Below, in pieces: positions 30,978 to 39,674 of a stretch of DNA of 64,000 bases; position 1 is the first letter of the stretch; each line of letters begins with the position of its first letter. The translations under genes and the position numbers were made by a program. Origin of the DNA: Thermanaeromonas sp. C210 (GTDB lineage Bacteria > Bacillota > DSM-521 > Neomoorellales > Neomoorellaceae); assembly GCF_013167955.1 (NCBI RefSeq), contig NZ_BLWF01000001.1, positions 786,083 through 850,082 on the forward strand, given 5' to 3'. A model generated the notes under the pieces. The model did no database searches and was not told the origin of the DNA. It worked only from the letters and a program-made list of their open reading frames with translations.

Positions 30978-32516
30978 GTGCTTTACCGGGAACTGATAGA
31001 GAAGCTGCGGGAGAGATACGAAATAGAGCCGGTGGTGGAGGGAGAGGCCCGGTCCGTTACGGATATTCGCCTCCTGGACGGGGAGGAAAAGCAGTGGAAT
31101 GAATATGTGCTCTATGTGGGGAGCTGTGGGGGGTTGAAGAATCCGCCGGATCGGCCTATTATGTTGCTTTCGGTGGGGGACCCGCCACCCCTTCCCGGGG
31201 GAAGCAGTTGCGCCCGCATTAGGGCCGACGATATGTGCAGTTTGTTCAATGCGGCGAAGGACTTGATTTGCGGGGACCTGCGTAAAGAGGCCGTTTTCTT
31301 TGAGCTGGCGCAGATGGCCGCCCGGGAAAAGAACGTGGAGCACATCATTAACGCTGCCGCCGCCTTCCTTGGGAACGCCCTGATTTTGGTGGATGCGGGT
31401 CAGAGAGTGCTGGCCTATGCGACAAACTACGAGATCGTAGACCCCCTCTGGGCGGAAAACGTAAGGAGAGGGTACTGCTCCTACGAGTTTGTGCAAAGGG
31501 TGCGCTCCAGCCGGGACATGAGGGAATGGAGCCGATACGGTAACGAAACGCGGTTGATAACCCTGCCCGTAGACCGGCAGCCGAAGCTCGTGGCGCGGGT
31601 TACCCACGAGGACCACGTCATAGGCGCCCTGGTCATGATCGTCCACCACACTCCGGTGGGGAACCTTCACCTCCGGCTACTTCCCCTGATCGGGAAACTC
31701 CTCTTTGCCGTCTTAAACCGGGATTCTTCCTACGAACAGTCGTACCATTCTGCCTACGGTGCCATCTTATACAACCTCCTGGACGACGAGAACATTTCCA
31801 ACACCCTGGAGTACATTGAGGCCGCGGGACTCAGGTTTCCACCGGAAATGCGCGTGGTAGTTGCCCGTTTCCTTCGCATTCCCGAGAACCGCTATTTGAA
31901 GCACACTTTCACCCTGCAGCTCAAGCGCATCTTTCCCGAAGGGCATGCCGTGGTTTACAAAAGCTATATAGGGATTGTGGTCCCCTCTGTTTCCGCTGCC
32001 CAGAGGGAAGAGCTTATTATGCTGGCCAAGAACGAAGAGGTAGATATAGGCATAAGCTGGCCTTTCTCCGATATTGCAGAATTCAAGAGGCATTTCAATC
32101 AGGCGGTGGCAACTATCAAGCTGGCGCACCGCTTCGGCCTGACCGGGCAGGTCCTGGACTACAGCGATTTTTACTACTATGACCTTTTGAACAACTACGC
32201 CGGAGGGGTTCCGCTGGAACATTTCTGCCATCCGGCCTTACGGGTGTTGCGCGAGTACGACAGGGACAACAATACAGATCTGTACAGCACCCTGCGGGCC
32301 TATCTGGAGTGCAACTTAAACCAGTGCGCCGCGGCGAAAGCGCTGTTCATACACAGAAATTCTCTGATTTATAGGATTAAACGGATCCAGCAGCTCACAG
32401 GGCTGGACCTCAATGATCCTAAGGTGGTTCGTTCTCTCATGGACTCCTTCAGGATCGATACCTTTCTTAATTCCGCCACAAGGATTCCCCTTCAGGGCGG
32501 GACGCCGCGCTCCTGA
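30978..32516 (+). CDS. PucR-family transcriptional regulator
   Basis: 512 residues. The C-terminus has the PucR HTH: LRAYLECNLNQCAAAKALFI, HRNSLIYRIKRIQQLTGLDL and NDPKVVRSLMDSF. A central GAF/GGDEF-like sensory region precedes it (LILVDAGQRVLAYATNYEIV, VARVTHEDHVIGALVMIVHH). The start is GTG 30978 after GGGGAAGGGGTAGAG. Being divergent from the alcohol dehydrogenase-AOR-moaD operon, it probably regulates it in response to a small molecule, but the ligand is unknown. Confidence 0.88.
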   Translation: MLYRELIEKLRERYEIEPVVEGEARSVTDIRLLDGEEKQWNEYVLYVGSCGGLKNPPDRPIMLLSVGDPPPLPGGSSCARIRADDMCSLFNAAKDLICGDLRKEAVFFELAQMAAREKNVEHIINAAAAFLGNALILVDAGQRVLAYATNYEIVDPLWAENVRRGYCSYEFVQRVRSSRDMREWSRYGNETRLITLPVDRQPKLVARVTHEDHVIGALVMIVHHTPVGNLHLRLLPLIGKLLFAVLNRDSSYEQSYHSAYGAILYNLLDDENISNTLEYIEAAGLRFPPEMRVVVARFLRIPENRYLKHTFTLQLKRIFPEGHAVVYKSYIGIVVPSVSAAQREELIMLAKNEEVDIGISWPFSDIAEFKRHFNQAVATIKLAHRFGLTGQVLDYSDFYYYDLLNNYAGGVPLEHFCHPALRVLREYDRDNNTDLYSTLRAYLECNLNQCAAAKALFIHRNSLIYRIKRIQQLTGLDLNDPKVVRSLMDSFRIDTFLNSATRIPLQGGTPRS

Positions 32517-32687
32517 CTGATCTCCAAGCCCGGGAGGGCCTGTTTCCCCGGCCGCGTTCACCTTAAGGGCTGCCGGTGCAGGCTAATAAACGGTACCGGC
32601 CAGGGGAAGGCTAAGTTGCACAAATATTTCTGCCCCCCGCCAAATATATATGAAGGCAGGAGCCATTTAAGGGCCGGAGGGGCAGCG

Positions 32688-33860
32688 GTGTTGGTTTTCC
32701 GAATCCGGGCGGGTCGGGTGGCCCTGGTGGGCTGCGGTTTGTTCCTGTTCGTGTTGGCTATTTTGTTTTTGGCGGCGAGCAAGTCCCGGGTGGGACGCAT
32801 TTTAACCACGGCCGCCGAACGGGTGGAGGAAGGGGAAACCCTCAGGGACATTACCGCGGTCCGCCGGGAGCTGGAAGATATCTTTAAGTTCCGGGTGCAG
32901 GCCCTGGTGGAGGGCGACACCGGCGGCCTGGAGAAATTCTACGATACTTCCGAGACTACCGGGCGCTGGGCCTTAAACCACGAAATCGGCCGCAGCCGGT
33001 ATGTCCAGGGTTGGCTGGGCAAGCGCGACCTGGAAGTGGCAGGGAAGCTGCTGCACCTTAACATAGTAGACGCCGGGTTTAAGGACGATCAGCATGCCTG
33101 GGCTTCGGTGGCCCAGCACCTCATTCTCCAGTATCGGCCGCGGAACACCGGTCAGGCTGTGGTGAGCGAGATGGGCTTGCGGACCATTCACTGGGTAGAG
33201 CTGGTGGAGAAGAACAACCGGTGGCTGATCCAGAAGGACTGGTACTGGGACCCCTTTGAGAACGAGTCTCTGACCCCAGACATTGCTCCCCGTCCCGCAG
33301 GGGGAGCCGAGACGGCCCGGCCGCCGGACCCGGTCACCCCGGACAGCAGCCGCGGGCAATATAACCGGGAGGCCGCCGTGCGCTACGCGGAGCGCTACAG
33401 CGGCGTGCGGATGGGTCCCGGCGACGGGCGGTATAATCCGGCCTACAAGGATTTCACCTATGAGGGGGGCGACTGCGCCAACTTCGTCTCCCAGGTTTTG
33501 ACGGATAAGAAGGCCGGGGGCCTCCCAACGGACTGGAACTGGTTCTACAGCCGGGGAGAAGGAACGGCAGCCTGGGTCCAGGCCGAGGCCCTGGTCCACC
33601 ACTTAACCGGCGCCGGGTTGGCCGCCCTCGTCGGGCGCGGCGACCTGGAAGAAGTGTGGGAAGCAGTCGACCTGCTGCAGCCCGGCGACGTGATAGGCTA
33701 CGAAGAGGATGGGGAGATAGTCCACGTTTCGGTGGTAGTAGGGCGGAACGCCCAGGGGTACGTGGTGGTGAACAGCCATACGGCCGACCGCTACCATGTT
33801 CCCTGGGATATGGGCTGGGAGCGGGAGCACCGCTACTGGCTCCTTCATATTACCTATTAG
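32688..33860 (+). CDS. secreted or anchored protein with C-terminal putative amidase domain
   Basis: About 390 residues. An N-terminal signal anchor (VALVGCGLFLFVLAILFLAA) is followed by a ~170-residue extracytoplasmic domain (IFKFRVQALVEGDTGGLEKF...WLIQKDWYWDPFE). The C-terminus ~250-390 is an Amidase_6 domain: YNREAAVRYAERYSG, YEGGDCANFVSQVLT with a probable catalytic Cys, GDVIGYEEDGEIVHVSVVVG with His, and VVVNSHTADRYHVP. GTG 32688 after GGAGGGGCAGCG is chosen; TTG 32616 after GGGGAAGG is an in-frame alternative. Probably acts on cell wall peptides. Confidence 0.82.
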   Translation: MLVFRIRAGRVALVGCGLFLFVLAILFLAASKSRVGRILTTAAERVEEGETLRDITAVRRELEDIFKFRVQALVEGDTGGLEKFYDTSETTGRWALNHEIGRSRYVQGWLGKRDLEVAGKLLHLNIVDAGFKDDQHAWASVAQHLILQYRPRNTGQAVVSEMGLRTIHWVELVEKNNRWLIQKDWYWDPFENESLTPDIAPRPAGGAETARPPDPVTPDSSRGQYNREAAVRYAERYSGVRMGPGDGRYNPAYKDFTYEGGDCANFVSQVLTDKKAGGLPTDWNWFYSRGEGTAAWVQAEALVHHLTGAGLAALVGRGDLEEVWEAVDLLQPGDVIGYEEDGEIVHVSVVVGRNAQGYVVVNSHTADRYHVPWDMGWEREHRYWLLHITY

Positions 33861-33947
33861 CGTATTGTGAACCAATGATTTCCTTGACTTTTATTCCCTG
33901 AAGGGGAAAAATACTTATAGGTGCTAAAAAGACGGGAGGGTCAGCTT

Positions 33948-34520
33948 ATGGAGCTATACGAAGCAATACGCAGACGCCGTAGCATACGGAAGTATAAACC
34001 GGATATGGTGCCCCGGGAAACGATAGCCCGCCTCTTAGAAGAGGCCATGTGGGCGCCTTCGGGCCTGAACTGGCAGCCGTGGGAGTTCATGGTAATAACA
34101 GGTCCTAAAAAAGACGAGCTTGCCGCCAGCTACGGCCGGATAACGGAATTCGGCTTTCCCCCGGCCGGCCAGCGTTCACCGGCCCAGGAGAACTTCATCC
34201 GGTGGGCCAAGACCCTGGGCGGGGCGCCGGTGGCCATTGTGGCCTTGACGCCGGCCTATGGGGATCCGTCCGTCAGGAAGATGAACCTGGAAAGCGTCTC
34301 GGCGGCCTTTGCCTACCTGCTGTTGGCCGCCACGGCCGAAGGGCTGGGCACCTGCTGGATGACCGGGCCTTTACGCAACGAAAAGGAAATCAGGCGCATT
34401 CTGGAAATCCCTGATGATAAGGAGATTGTAGCCATCACTCCCCTCGGCTACCCGGACGAGGAACCGGCTCCTCCACCGCGGAAGGACCAGCAAGGGAAAA
34501 TCCAGTGGATCGGCTTCTAG
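33948..34520 (+). CDS. nitroreductase family protein
   Basis: 190-residue flavin oxidoreductase. MELYEAIRRRRSIRKYKPDM and EEAMWAPSGLNWQPWEFMVI bind FMN; LLLAATAEGLGTCWMTGP is the second conserved helix, and AITPLGYPDEEP the last. ATG 33948 follows GGGAGGG. The electron acceptor cannot be told from sequence. Monocistronic. Confidence 0.9.
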   Translation: MELYEAIRRRRSIRKYKPDMVPRETIARLLEEAMWAPSGLNWQPWEFMVITGPKKDELAASYGRITEFGFPPAGQRSPAQENFIRWAKTLGGAPVAIVALTPAYGDPSVRKMNLESVSAAFAYLLLAATAEGLGTCWMTGPLRNEKEIRRILEIPDDKEIVAITPLGYPDEEPAPPPRKDQQGKIQWIGF

Positions 34521-34605
34521 GGTCGAACTCGAGGCACATAACCCCCTTCAGGGCGGGGAATAATGGTAAGAGAGAGCCTGCGCAGAAGGGGGGTAATGTG
34601 CTTCC

Positions 34606-34881
34606 ATGGTCGAAGTGGCGGAGATGGGCTGGCAGAAGTGGAAGGATACTCTGGCAGCAGCCATAAATGTGGGAAGTATGATGGGCATTAACGAAGATAC
34701 TATGGGCAACATCGCCTACCGGATAGGGAACTTTCTGGCCGATAAGGTAGACCCCGCTAACCGGGAGCAAAGGGTGCTCAAAGAGCTATGGGATGCGGCT
34801 GATGAGGGCCAGAGGCGTGTTCTGGCCGAGGTTATTACGCAAATGGTGAGCGACGGGCGGCGGGAGAATAAGCTTATGTGA
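34606..34881 (+). CDS. DUF3243 family protein
   Basis: 91 residues, WQKWKDTLAAAINVGSMMGI, then IAYRIGNFLADKVDPANREQ and KELWDAADEGQRRVLAEVIT. This all-helical pattern is typical of DUF3243 (Bacillus YmfJ-like) proteins of spore-forming bacteria, with no established biochemical role. Confidence 0.85.
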   Translation: MVEVAEMGWQKWKDTLAAAINVGSMMGINEDTMGNIAYRIGNFLADKVDPANREQRVLKELWDAADEGQRRVLAEVITQMVSDGRRENKLM

Positions 34882-34884
34882 AGG

Positions 34885-34914
34885 GGAGAGGGGAGCCGTC
34901 GGGCTCCCCTCTCC
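34885..34914. terminator. hairpin between convergent DUF3243 and ferredoxin genes
   Basis: GGAGAGGGGAGCC pairs perfectly with GGCTCCCCTCTCC (13 bp, 4-nt loop). Neither side has a strong T-run, but its location between two convergent stops suggests a shared terminator. Confidence 0.6.
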
Positions 34915-34926
34915 GTGTGCTTGCTC

Positions 34927-35115
34927 TTAGAGTTCTTTGATGGCCTCGCTGGGGCAGGATTCGATGGCTTCCCGGGCGCAATCCTCGGCATCTTCGGGCA
35001 CTTCATTGACGATGGCGTGGGAAAGACCCTCATCATTCCAGTCAAAAACTGCCGGGCAGAGGTCGATACACGCTCCGCAGGCAATGCAAAGATCCTGGTC
35101 GACGTAAACTTTCAT
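34927..35115 (-). CDS. 4Fe-4S ferredoxin
   Basis: 62 residues, MKVYVDQDLCIACGACIDLC and AREAIESCPSEAI. Cys10, 13, 16 and 54 are the cluster ligands. Cys20 and Cys46 are the extra pair found as a disulfide in single-cluster ferredoxins such as that of Moorella thermoacetica. A likely partner of ferredoxin enzymes, including the AOR encoded 6 kb away. Confidence 0.93.
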   Translation of the reverse strand: MKVYVDQDLCIACGACIDLCPAVFDWNDEGLSHAIVNEVPEDAEDCAREAIESCPSEAIKEL

Positions 35116-35220
35116 CCTCTCCTACCTCCCACCATATATAGTTTCCAAAAGCATTAGCTATTTTTTGCGGCTCCCAGGGTTTTCATACTCCTACCCCTTC
35201 TATGCTCGTTCTATGCTGAC

Positions 35221-36645
35221 CTAATGAGTCGCTTCCTTGGTGCGGGGAGTCTTTACCCACACCTGGGGCTGACGGTTGAGCAGTTTCATGACGGACGCCG
35301 CAGTGTAGGGAAGCGGCAAGAAAAAGCTCGCAATGGGCAGGGCCAAAAGCTGCAGGGCTCCCAGGATTTGCTCGTACCAAGGCACGGGCGCCATGAGCCG
35401 CCGGAAGTGGAAAAAGACGCAAAAGGTAAAGGCGTAATAGACAAGAACAATGCACTGCAGTCCTTTGCGGACCGCAAAGGGAAGAACCGAAGCATCGAGG
35501 TAGCCGTTGATTCCCAGATACAAGAAGATCAGGGGAATCATGACCGCGCTCTGGTAAAGGGTCCATTCTCCCTGGCCCTTCCAGAAGAGATTGTACAACA
35601 GGGGCCCCCGCCTCTCCCAGTCATAGTGGTAGGCCAGGCGGAACTTGTCGCAGACCTGCAGGTGGCCGCTTCCCCACCGCAGGCGCTGGCGGTAAAAGGC
35701 GTAGAAGGTGGAAGGGGTCTGCTCGGTACTGTAGAAAGGGAAGTACTCGGCCCAGACCCCGGTTTCCAGGTAAGCCCGCACTCCCAGCTCCAGGTCTTCG
35801 GTCAGGGCCCGGTGGTCGTAACCTCCGATGCGCTCCAGGAGGCGGCGGCCTACGAAGAGATTGGTACCCCCGACGAAGGGGAGGCGCTTCATCAAAATAG
35901 GCATGTACCACTTGTGGGAGATAGCCTGGTAGAGGGCCGCCACCTTGGTTATAAACCCGAGCTGGAAGAAGTTGCGCACCTGGAAGACCGGCCCCTGCCA
36001 GATCCTTTCCCGGGGATCCTGCAGGTAAGACCACGCTATGTAGAGGAGCACTTTTTCTTCCGGGTGGCTTTCTGCGTCGTAAAAACCGCAGATTACCGTC
36101 CGCTCATCCACTGCGGACAGGCCGTAGTTGAGGGCCCGGCCTTTAGTAGAAGGGACGGATCGCCCTACGCAAAACCCGCGGTAGCGCCCGTCGAAATCGT
36201 AGGGCACCGTGCAGTGCTTCAAGCGGGGCACATGGGCGCGTCCGGAGAACTCCCTGATTTTAGCCTCCACCACGTCCTGGGTCGTGGGTTCATCGGTGCC
36301 GGCCTCCTGCCGGGCGAGGAGTTCTTTTTCATCGGTGATGACGATAATTTCGTACCGGTCTTTAGGATATTCCAGAGAAGCTAAATGTTCGATGGTGTTG
36401 GCGATTACTTCGGCCTCGTTGCGGGCCGGGACCAGGATGGAAATGAAGGGTACCTCCAAACCCTTTTCCCGGGCCAGGGCTTCCACCTTGGCCACGCTGA
36501 GCTGAGGCCTCTTGTTCCAGAAGTGTTTGTTAGCATGCCACCGCCAGAAAAAATACCTCACGAACAAGCCGAAGAAAAGCAGATAGAAGCCAACGCCGAC
36601 TAAGTAAAGGATCTGCGCCCATTCTAGCCCAGTTTCCCAATCCAT
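35221..36645 (-). CDS. membrane glycosyltransferase family 2
   Basis: 474 residues. One N-terminal transmembrane helix (LYLVGVGFYLLFFGLFVRYF) precedes a GT2 domain: FISILVPARNEAEVIANTIE, the DxD-like GFYDAESH, EDLELGVRAY, and RQRLRWGSGHLQV (the QxxRW motif of processive enzymes). Three or four C-terminal helices follow. This resembles cellulose/hyaluronan-synthase-type enzymes that make and export a polysaccharide, but no partner genes are adjacent. Confidence 0.88.
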   Translation of the reverse strand: MDWETGLEWAQILYLVGVGFYLLFFGLFVRYFFWRWHANKHFWNKRPQLSVAKVEALAREKGLEVPFISILVPARNEAEVIANTIEHLASLEYPKDRYEIIVITDEKELLARQEAGTDEPTTQDVVEAKIREFSGRAHVPRLKHCTVPYDFDGRYRGFCVGRSVPSTKGRALNYGLSAVDERTVICGFYDAESHPEEKVLLYIAWSYLQDPRERIWQGPVFQVRNFFQLGFITKVAALYQAISHKWYMPILMKRLPFVGGTNLFVGRRLLERIGGYDHRALTEDLELGVRAYLETGVWAEYFPFYSTEQTPSTFYAFYRQRLRWGSGHLQVCDKFRLAYHYDWERRGPLLYNLFWKGQGEWTLYQSAVMIPLIFLYLGINGYLDASVLPFAVRKGLQCIVLVYYAFTFCVFFHFRRLMAPVPWYEQILGALQLLALPIASFFLPLPYTAASVMKLLNRQPQVWVKTPRTKEATH

Positions 36646-36887
36646 TTTTTCTCCCCCATTTTCTGGGTATTATTCAATCCCTATAAATTATAACACCCGC
36701 CGGGCTTATTACCAATTCCTCAATTTTTCTCCTGGGCCAGTTTTCCCTTTCTGGGTTGATTGTATCCTCCTGTACCCCGGCAATCTCGGAGTTCCTCGGT
36801 ATCTTGTTCCGTGAGGCCCTTGTGCTGAACCATCACATTCCGGCCCCACCGGGGAGGCCGGAGGAAAAAAAGAAAAGGGCTTAAATG

Positions 36888-36917
36888 TTGACAAGACATG
36901 CCGTTAATATCTATACT
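36888..36917 (+). promoter_or_regulatory. sigma-A promoter of the triple-HTH regulator
   Basis: TTGACA at 36888-36893 and TATACT at 36912-36917 with 18-bp spacing. This rules out the upstream ATG at 36885 as the translation start. Confidence 0.78.
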
Positions 36918-36968
36918 GTGTTTGAAAATACTATGGCTTTGCCCCCAAGACAGGTGGTAAACAGCGAA

Positions 36969-37727
36969 ATGCGGGTATGCGGTCCCAAGATAAGGCAGCT
37001 AAGGGAAGAGCGGGGTTACTCCCTTCAGGACCTGGCGCGGAGGGCGGAGCTCTCCGTTTCCTACCTGAGTGAAATCGAACGGGGGACCAAGAAGCCCTCC
37101 CTGAAAACCTTGGAGCGGATAGCAGGGGCTTTAAACGTTCCCCGGGAACAGCTGGTGGAGGCCGACCACCCCCGGGGTCTGGATTTAGGCCAGCGGCTCC
37201 GCCTTCTGCGGGAAAAGGCAGGGCTTTCCCTGACGCAGTTTGCCTCTAAGGTGAACATATCCCCTTCCTACCTGAGCGAAATCGAGCGCGGCAACGTGTA
37301 CCCGGCGTTGGACACCATTAAAAGGCTGGCCGAAGGGTTAAAGGTACCTTTAAGCGTGCTCTGGGGTCAGGGGGAAACCCTGGGCCAGAAACTGAGGCTG
37401 GCCAGGGAGGAACAGGGGTTGACTCAGGCCGAACTGGCCAAGGCGGCGGGCGTTTCGGCCGGCCTGGTGGGGCAGATAGAGCAGGGGAAAGTCCAGCCAT
37501 CCCTCAAAACCCTGGAAAAGTTGGGCGCCGTCCTGGGGATTTCTCCTTGTTATTTTATTGCCGACGATACCGGAGTGGAAGAAATTTTACACCAGATGAG
37601 CGCCGAGGTGCGCTGCCTGCTCATGGATCCCAAAGTCCAGTCCATTTTGCGTATGGTTTGCAATTGTACCGAAAAGGAGTTGAGGTTTATCCTCAACTTC
37701 ATCCAGCTCTACAAGCGCAGCCATTAA
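36969..37727 (+). CDS. XRE-family regulator with three tandem HTH domains
   Basis: About 252 residues with three Cro/C1-type HTH units in a row: IRQLREERGYSLQDLARRAE, LRLLREKAGLSLTQFASKVN and LRLAREEQGLTQAELAKAAG, each ending in a SYLSEIERG- or GLVGQIEQG-type recognition segment. A ~60-residue C-terminal tail (EILHQMSAEVRCLLMDPKVQ) is of unknown role. ATG 36969 is taken because it directly precedes the first domain; ATG 36933 lies near the transcription start. Triple HTH is unusual, most family members having one. No target operon is obvious. Confidence 0.85.
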   Translation: MRVCGPKIRQLREERGYSLQDLARRAELSVSYLSEIERGTKKPSLKTLERIAGALNVPREQLVEADHPRGLDLGQRLRLLREKAGLSLTQFASKVNISPSYLSEIERGNVYPALDTIKRLAEGLKVPLSVLWGQGETLGQKLRLAREEQGLTQAELAKAAGVSAGLVGQIEQGKVQPSLKTLEKLGAVLGISPCYFIADDTGVEEILHQMSAEVRCLLMDPKVQSILRMVCNCTEKELRFILNFIQLYKRSH

Positions 37728-37731
37728 TTCT

Positions 37732-38685
37732 CTAGAGCTTCAACTCTTCGATGACCCGGCGCAGGGTATCGGCTGAATGTTGAAGGGCCAGCCGCTCTCC
37801 CGGGGCCAGGGGTAAGGGCAGAACACCCAGGCGCCCCTCCCGGCCTATGATGCACGGGAGGCTTACAGCTACTTCCTCCTGGAGGCCGTAGAGATCTTTG
37901 ATGACGCTGGAAACGGTGAGGACCCGCTTCTCGTTGTGCAGGATAGCCTCGGTTATGCGGGTTAACGCCAGGGCTACGCCGTAGGAGGTATATCCTTTGC
38001 GCCGGATAATTTCGTAGGCGGCTTCACGCACCTGGTGGCTGATCTCTACCTTGAAGAGGTCGCGATCCTGCAAGGTTTCAGGGAGGGGAAATTCGTCCAG
38101 GCCTATCCCGGCAATGTTGGTGAGGCTGAAGAGGAGAACCTCTGTATCTCCGTGTTCACCAATTACGTAGCCGTGGATGTTGCGGGGGTCGATCCCTAAC
38201 TTCAGGCTTAGGAGGTGGCGGAAGCGGGCGCTGTCCAGCACCGTTCCGGATCCCAACACGCGGGAGGGTGGAAGGCCGGAAACCTTCCAGGCGACGTAGG
38301 TCAGGACATCCACCGGATTGGTGACCATGAGGATGACGGCCTGGGGACAGTGCTCTAAGATTTCCGGCAGGGCTTCCCGGACGATGGCGGCGTTGCGGTG
38401 GACTAAATCCAGGCGGGTTTCCCCCGGCCGCTGGTTGGCCCCGGCGGTAAAGATGATGACCCGGGAACCGGCACAATCCCTGGGCTCGCCGGCGCGGATT
38501 TTTACCGGACGAATGAGGGTGGCTGCATGGGACAAGTCGAGGGCCTCTCCCTCGGCTTTGGCTTTGTTAATGTCTACCAGCACTATTTCCCCCACTACAC
38601 CGCTGAAGATGAGGGCAAAGGCGGTGCTGGTTCCGACAAAGCCGGCGCCAATTATGGCTACCTTACCTGTGCTCTCTTCGAGCAT
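37732..38685 (-). CDS. ldh: L-lactate dehydrogenase
   Basis: Reduces pyruvate to L-lactate with NADH. 317 residues. Rossmann motif GAGFVGTSTAFALI, substrate loop AGANQRPGETRLDLV with Gln at the position that distinguishes lactate from malate enzymes, Arg in DSARFRHLL, and catalytic His in YVIGEHGDTEV. Convergent with the triple-HTH regulator and divergent from a LysR regulator 77 bp away. Confidence 0.93.
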   Translation of the reverse strand: MLEESTGKVAIIGAGFVGTSTAFALIFSGVVGEIVLVDINKAKAEGEALDLSHAATLIRPVKIRAGEPRDCAGSRVIIFTAGANQRPGETRLDLVHRNAAIVREALPEILEHCPQAVILMVTNPVDVLTYVAWKVSGLPPSRVLGSGTVLDSARFRHLLSLKLGIDPRNIHGYVIGEHGDTEVLLFSLTNIAGIGLDEFPLPETLQDRDLFKVEISHQVREAAYEIIRRKGYTSYGVALALTRITEAILHNEKRVLTVSSVIKDLYGLQEEVAVSLPCIIGREGRLGVLPLPLAPGERLALQHSADTLRRVIEELKL

Positions 38686-38762
38686 GCCCTCACCCCCCTG
38701 GTAACCTGGGCACTATGATCTTAAGTCTTAGTCTAACTTTTTTAGGGCAGGCTATACCGTAA

Positions 38763-39650
38763 ATGAACTTAAACCAGCTAGAAACTTTTGTGGTTACCGT
38801 AGAGAAAGGCACCCTTTCGGCGGCTGCCGAAGAGCTGCACCTCACTCAGCCGGCGGTCAGCAAACACTTGAAAGCCCTGGAAGAAACCTTCGGCCTCCGG
38901 CTCCTGGAACGTTCGGGCCGGGAGGTGAGGTTGACCGAAGGAGGGCGCATTTTTTATCGCCGGGCCCGCGAGGTCTTGCGTTTGCTGGAGCAGTTGCGGC
39001 GGGAACTGGCCCAGGTGAGCAAGCTGGTGAGGGGAGAACTGCTCCTGGGGGCCAGCACCATACCGGGCCAGTACGTGTTGCCCCATGTGATAGGCCGTTT
39101 TAAGGGGCGGTATCCCGGGGTGGAGGTAAAGTTGATCATCGGGGGTTCGGAGGATATTCTTCGCCGCCTGGGGGAAGGGGAAATTGAGATAGGGGTAGTG
39201 GGAGCCGAGGAGCGGAGGAAGGGCTTTCTTTACCGGCCGTTGGTCAAGGATGAGTTAGTCTTGATCCTACCCCCCGACCACCCGTGGGCCGGCAGGCGTT
39301 CCCTGGAGGCGGCGGAGCTGGCCGGCGCTGACTGGGTGTGCCGGGAAGAGGGTTCCGGTACGCGCAAGGTGGTGGAGGAGCGGCTCCGGGACGCCGGCGT
39401 GGTTCTGCCGCCGGCCAGGATTGTGATGGAGCTGGGAAGCACCGAGGCCGTCGTAAGCGCCGTGGAAGCCGGGCTGGGGGTTTCCATTGTGAGCCGCTGG
39501 GCGGCGGAAAAGTCTTTGAAGCTGGGCCGGCTGGCTACGGTTCCGGTGGCAGGGGTTGATTTGGAACGCCATCTTTTTCTGGTACACCGCGCCCGGGAGC
39601 TGAGTCCGGCAGCTTCCGCCTTTTGGGAATTCGTCCTGGGTTCGTTATAA
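38763..39650 (+). CDS. LysR-family transcriptional regulator
   Basis: 295 residues. N-terminal winged HTH MNLNQLETFVVTVEKGTLSA, AAEELHLTQPAVSKHLKALE and RSGREVRLTEGGRIFY. The C-terminal effector domain starts LLLGASTIPGQYVLPHVIGR, as in the CysB/CbbR branch. It may control the divergent ldh gene or the downstream acyl-CoA ligase-mob operon, which starts 24 bp after its stop. Confidence 0.92.
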   Translation: MNLNQLETFVVTVEKGTLSAAAEELHLTQPAVSKHLKALEETFGLRLLERSGREVRLTEGGRIFYRRAREVLRLLEQLRRELAQVSKLVRGELLLGASTIPGQYVLPHVIGRFKGRYPGVEVKLIIGGSEDILRRLGEGEIEIGVVGAEERRKGFLYRPLVKDELVLILPPDHPWAGRRSLEAAELAGADWVCREEGSGTRKVVEERLRDAGVVLPPARIVMELGSTEAVVSAVEAGLGVSIVSRWAAEKSLKLGRLATVPVAGVDLERHLFLVHRARELSPAASAFWEFVLGSL

Positions 39651-39674
39651 GAGAGGGGAGGCTTTTAGGAGAAG

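Noticed and set aside
36885..36968. ATG 36885 as start of the triple-HTH regulator
   Set aside because: It precedes the TTGACA/TATACT promoter boxes, so it would not be in the transcript.
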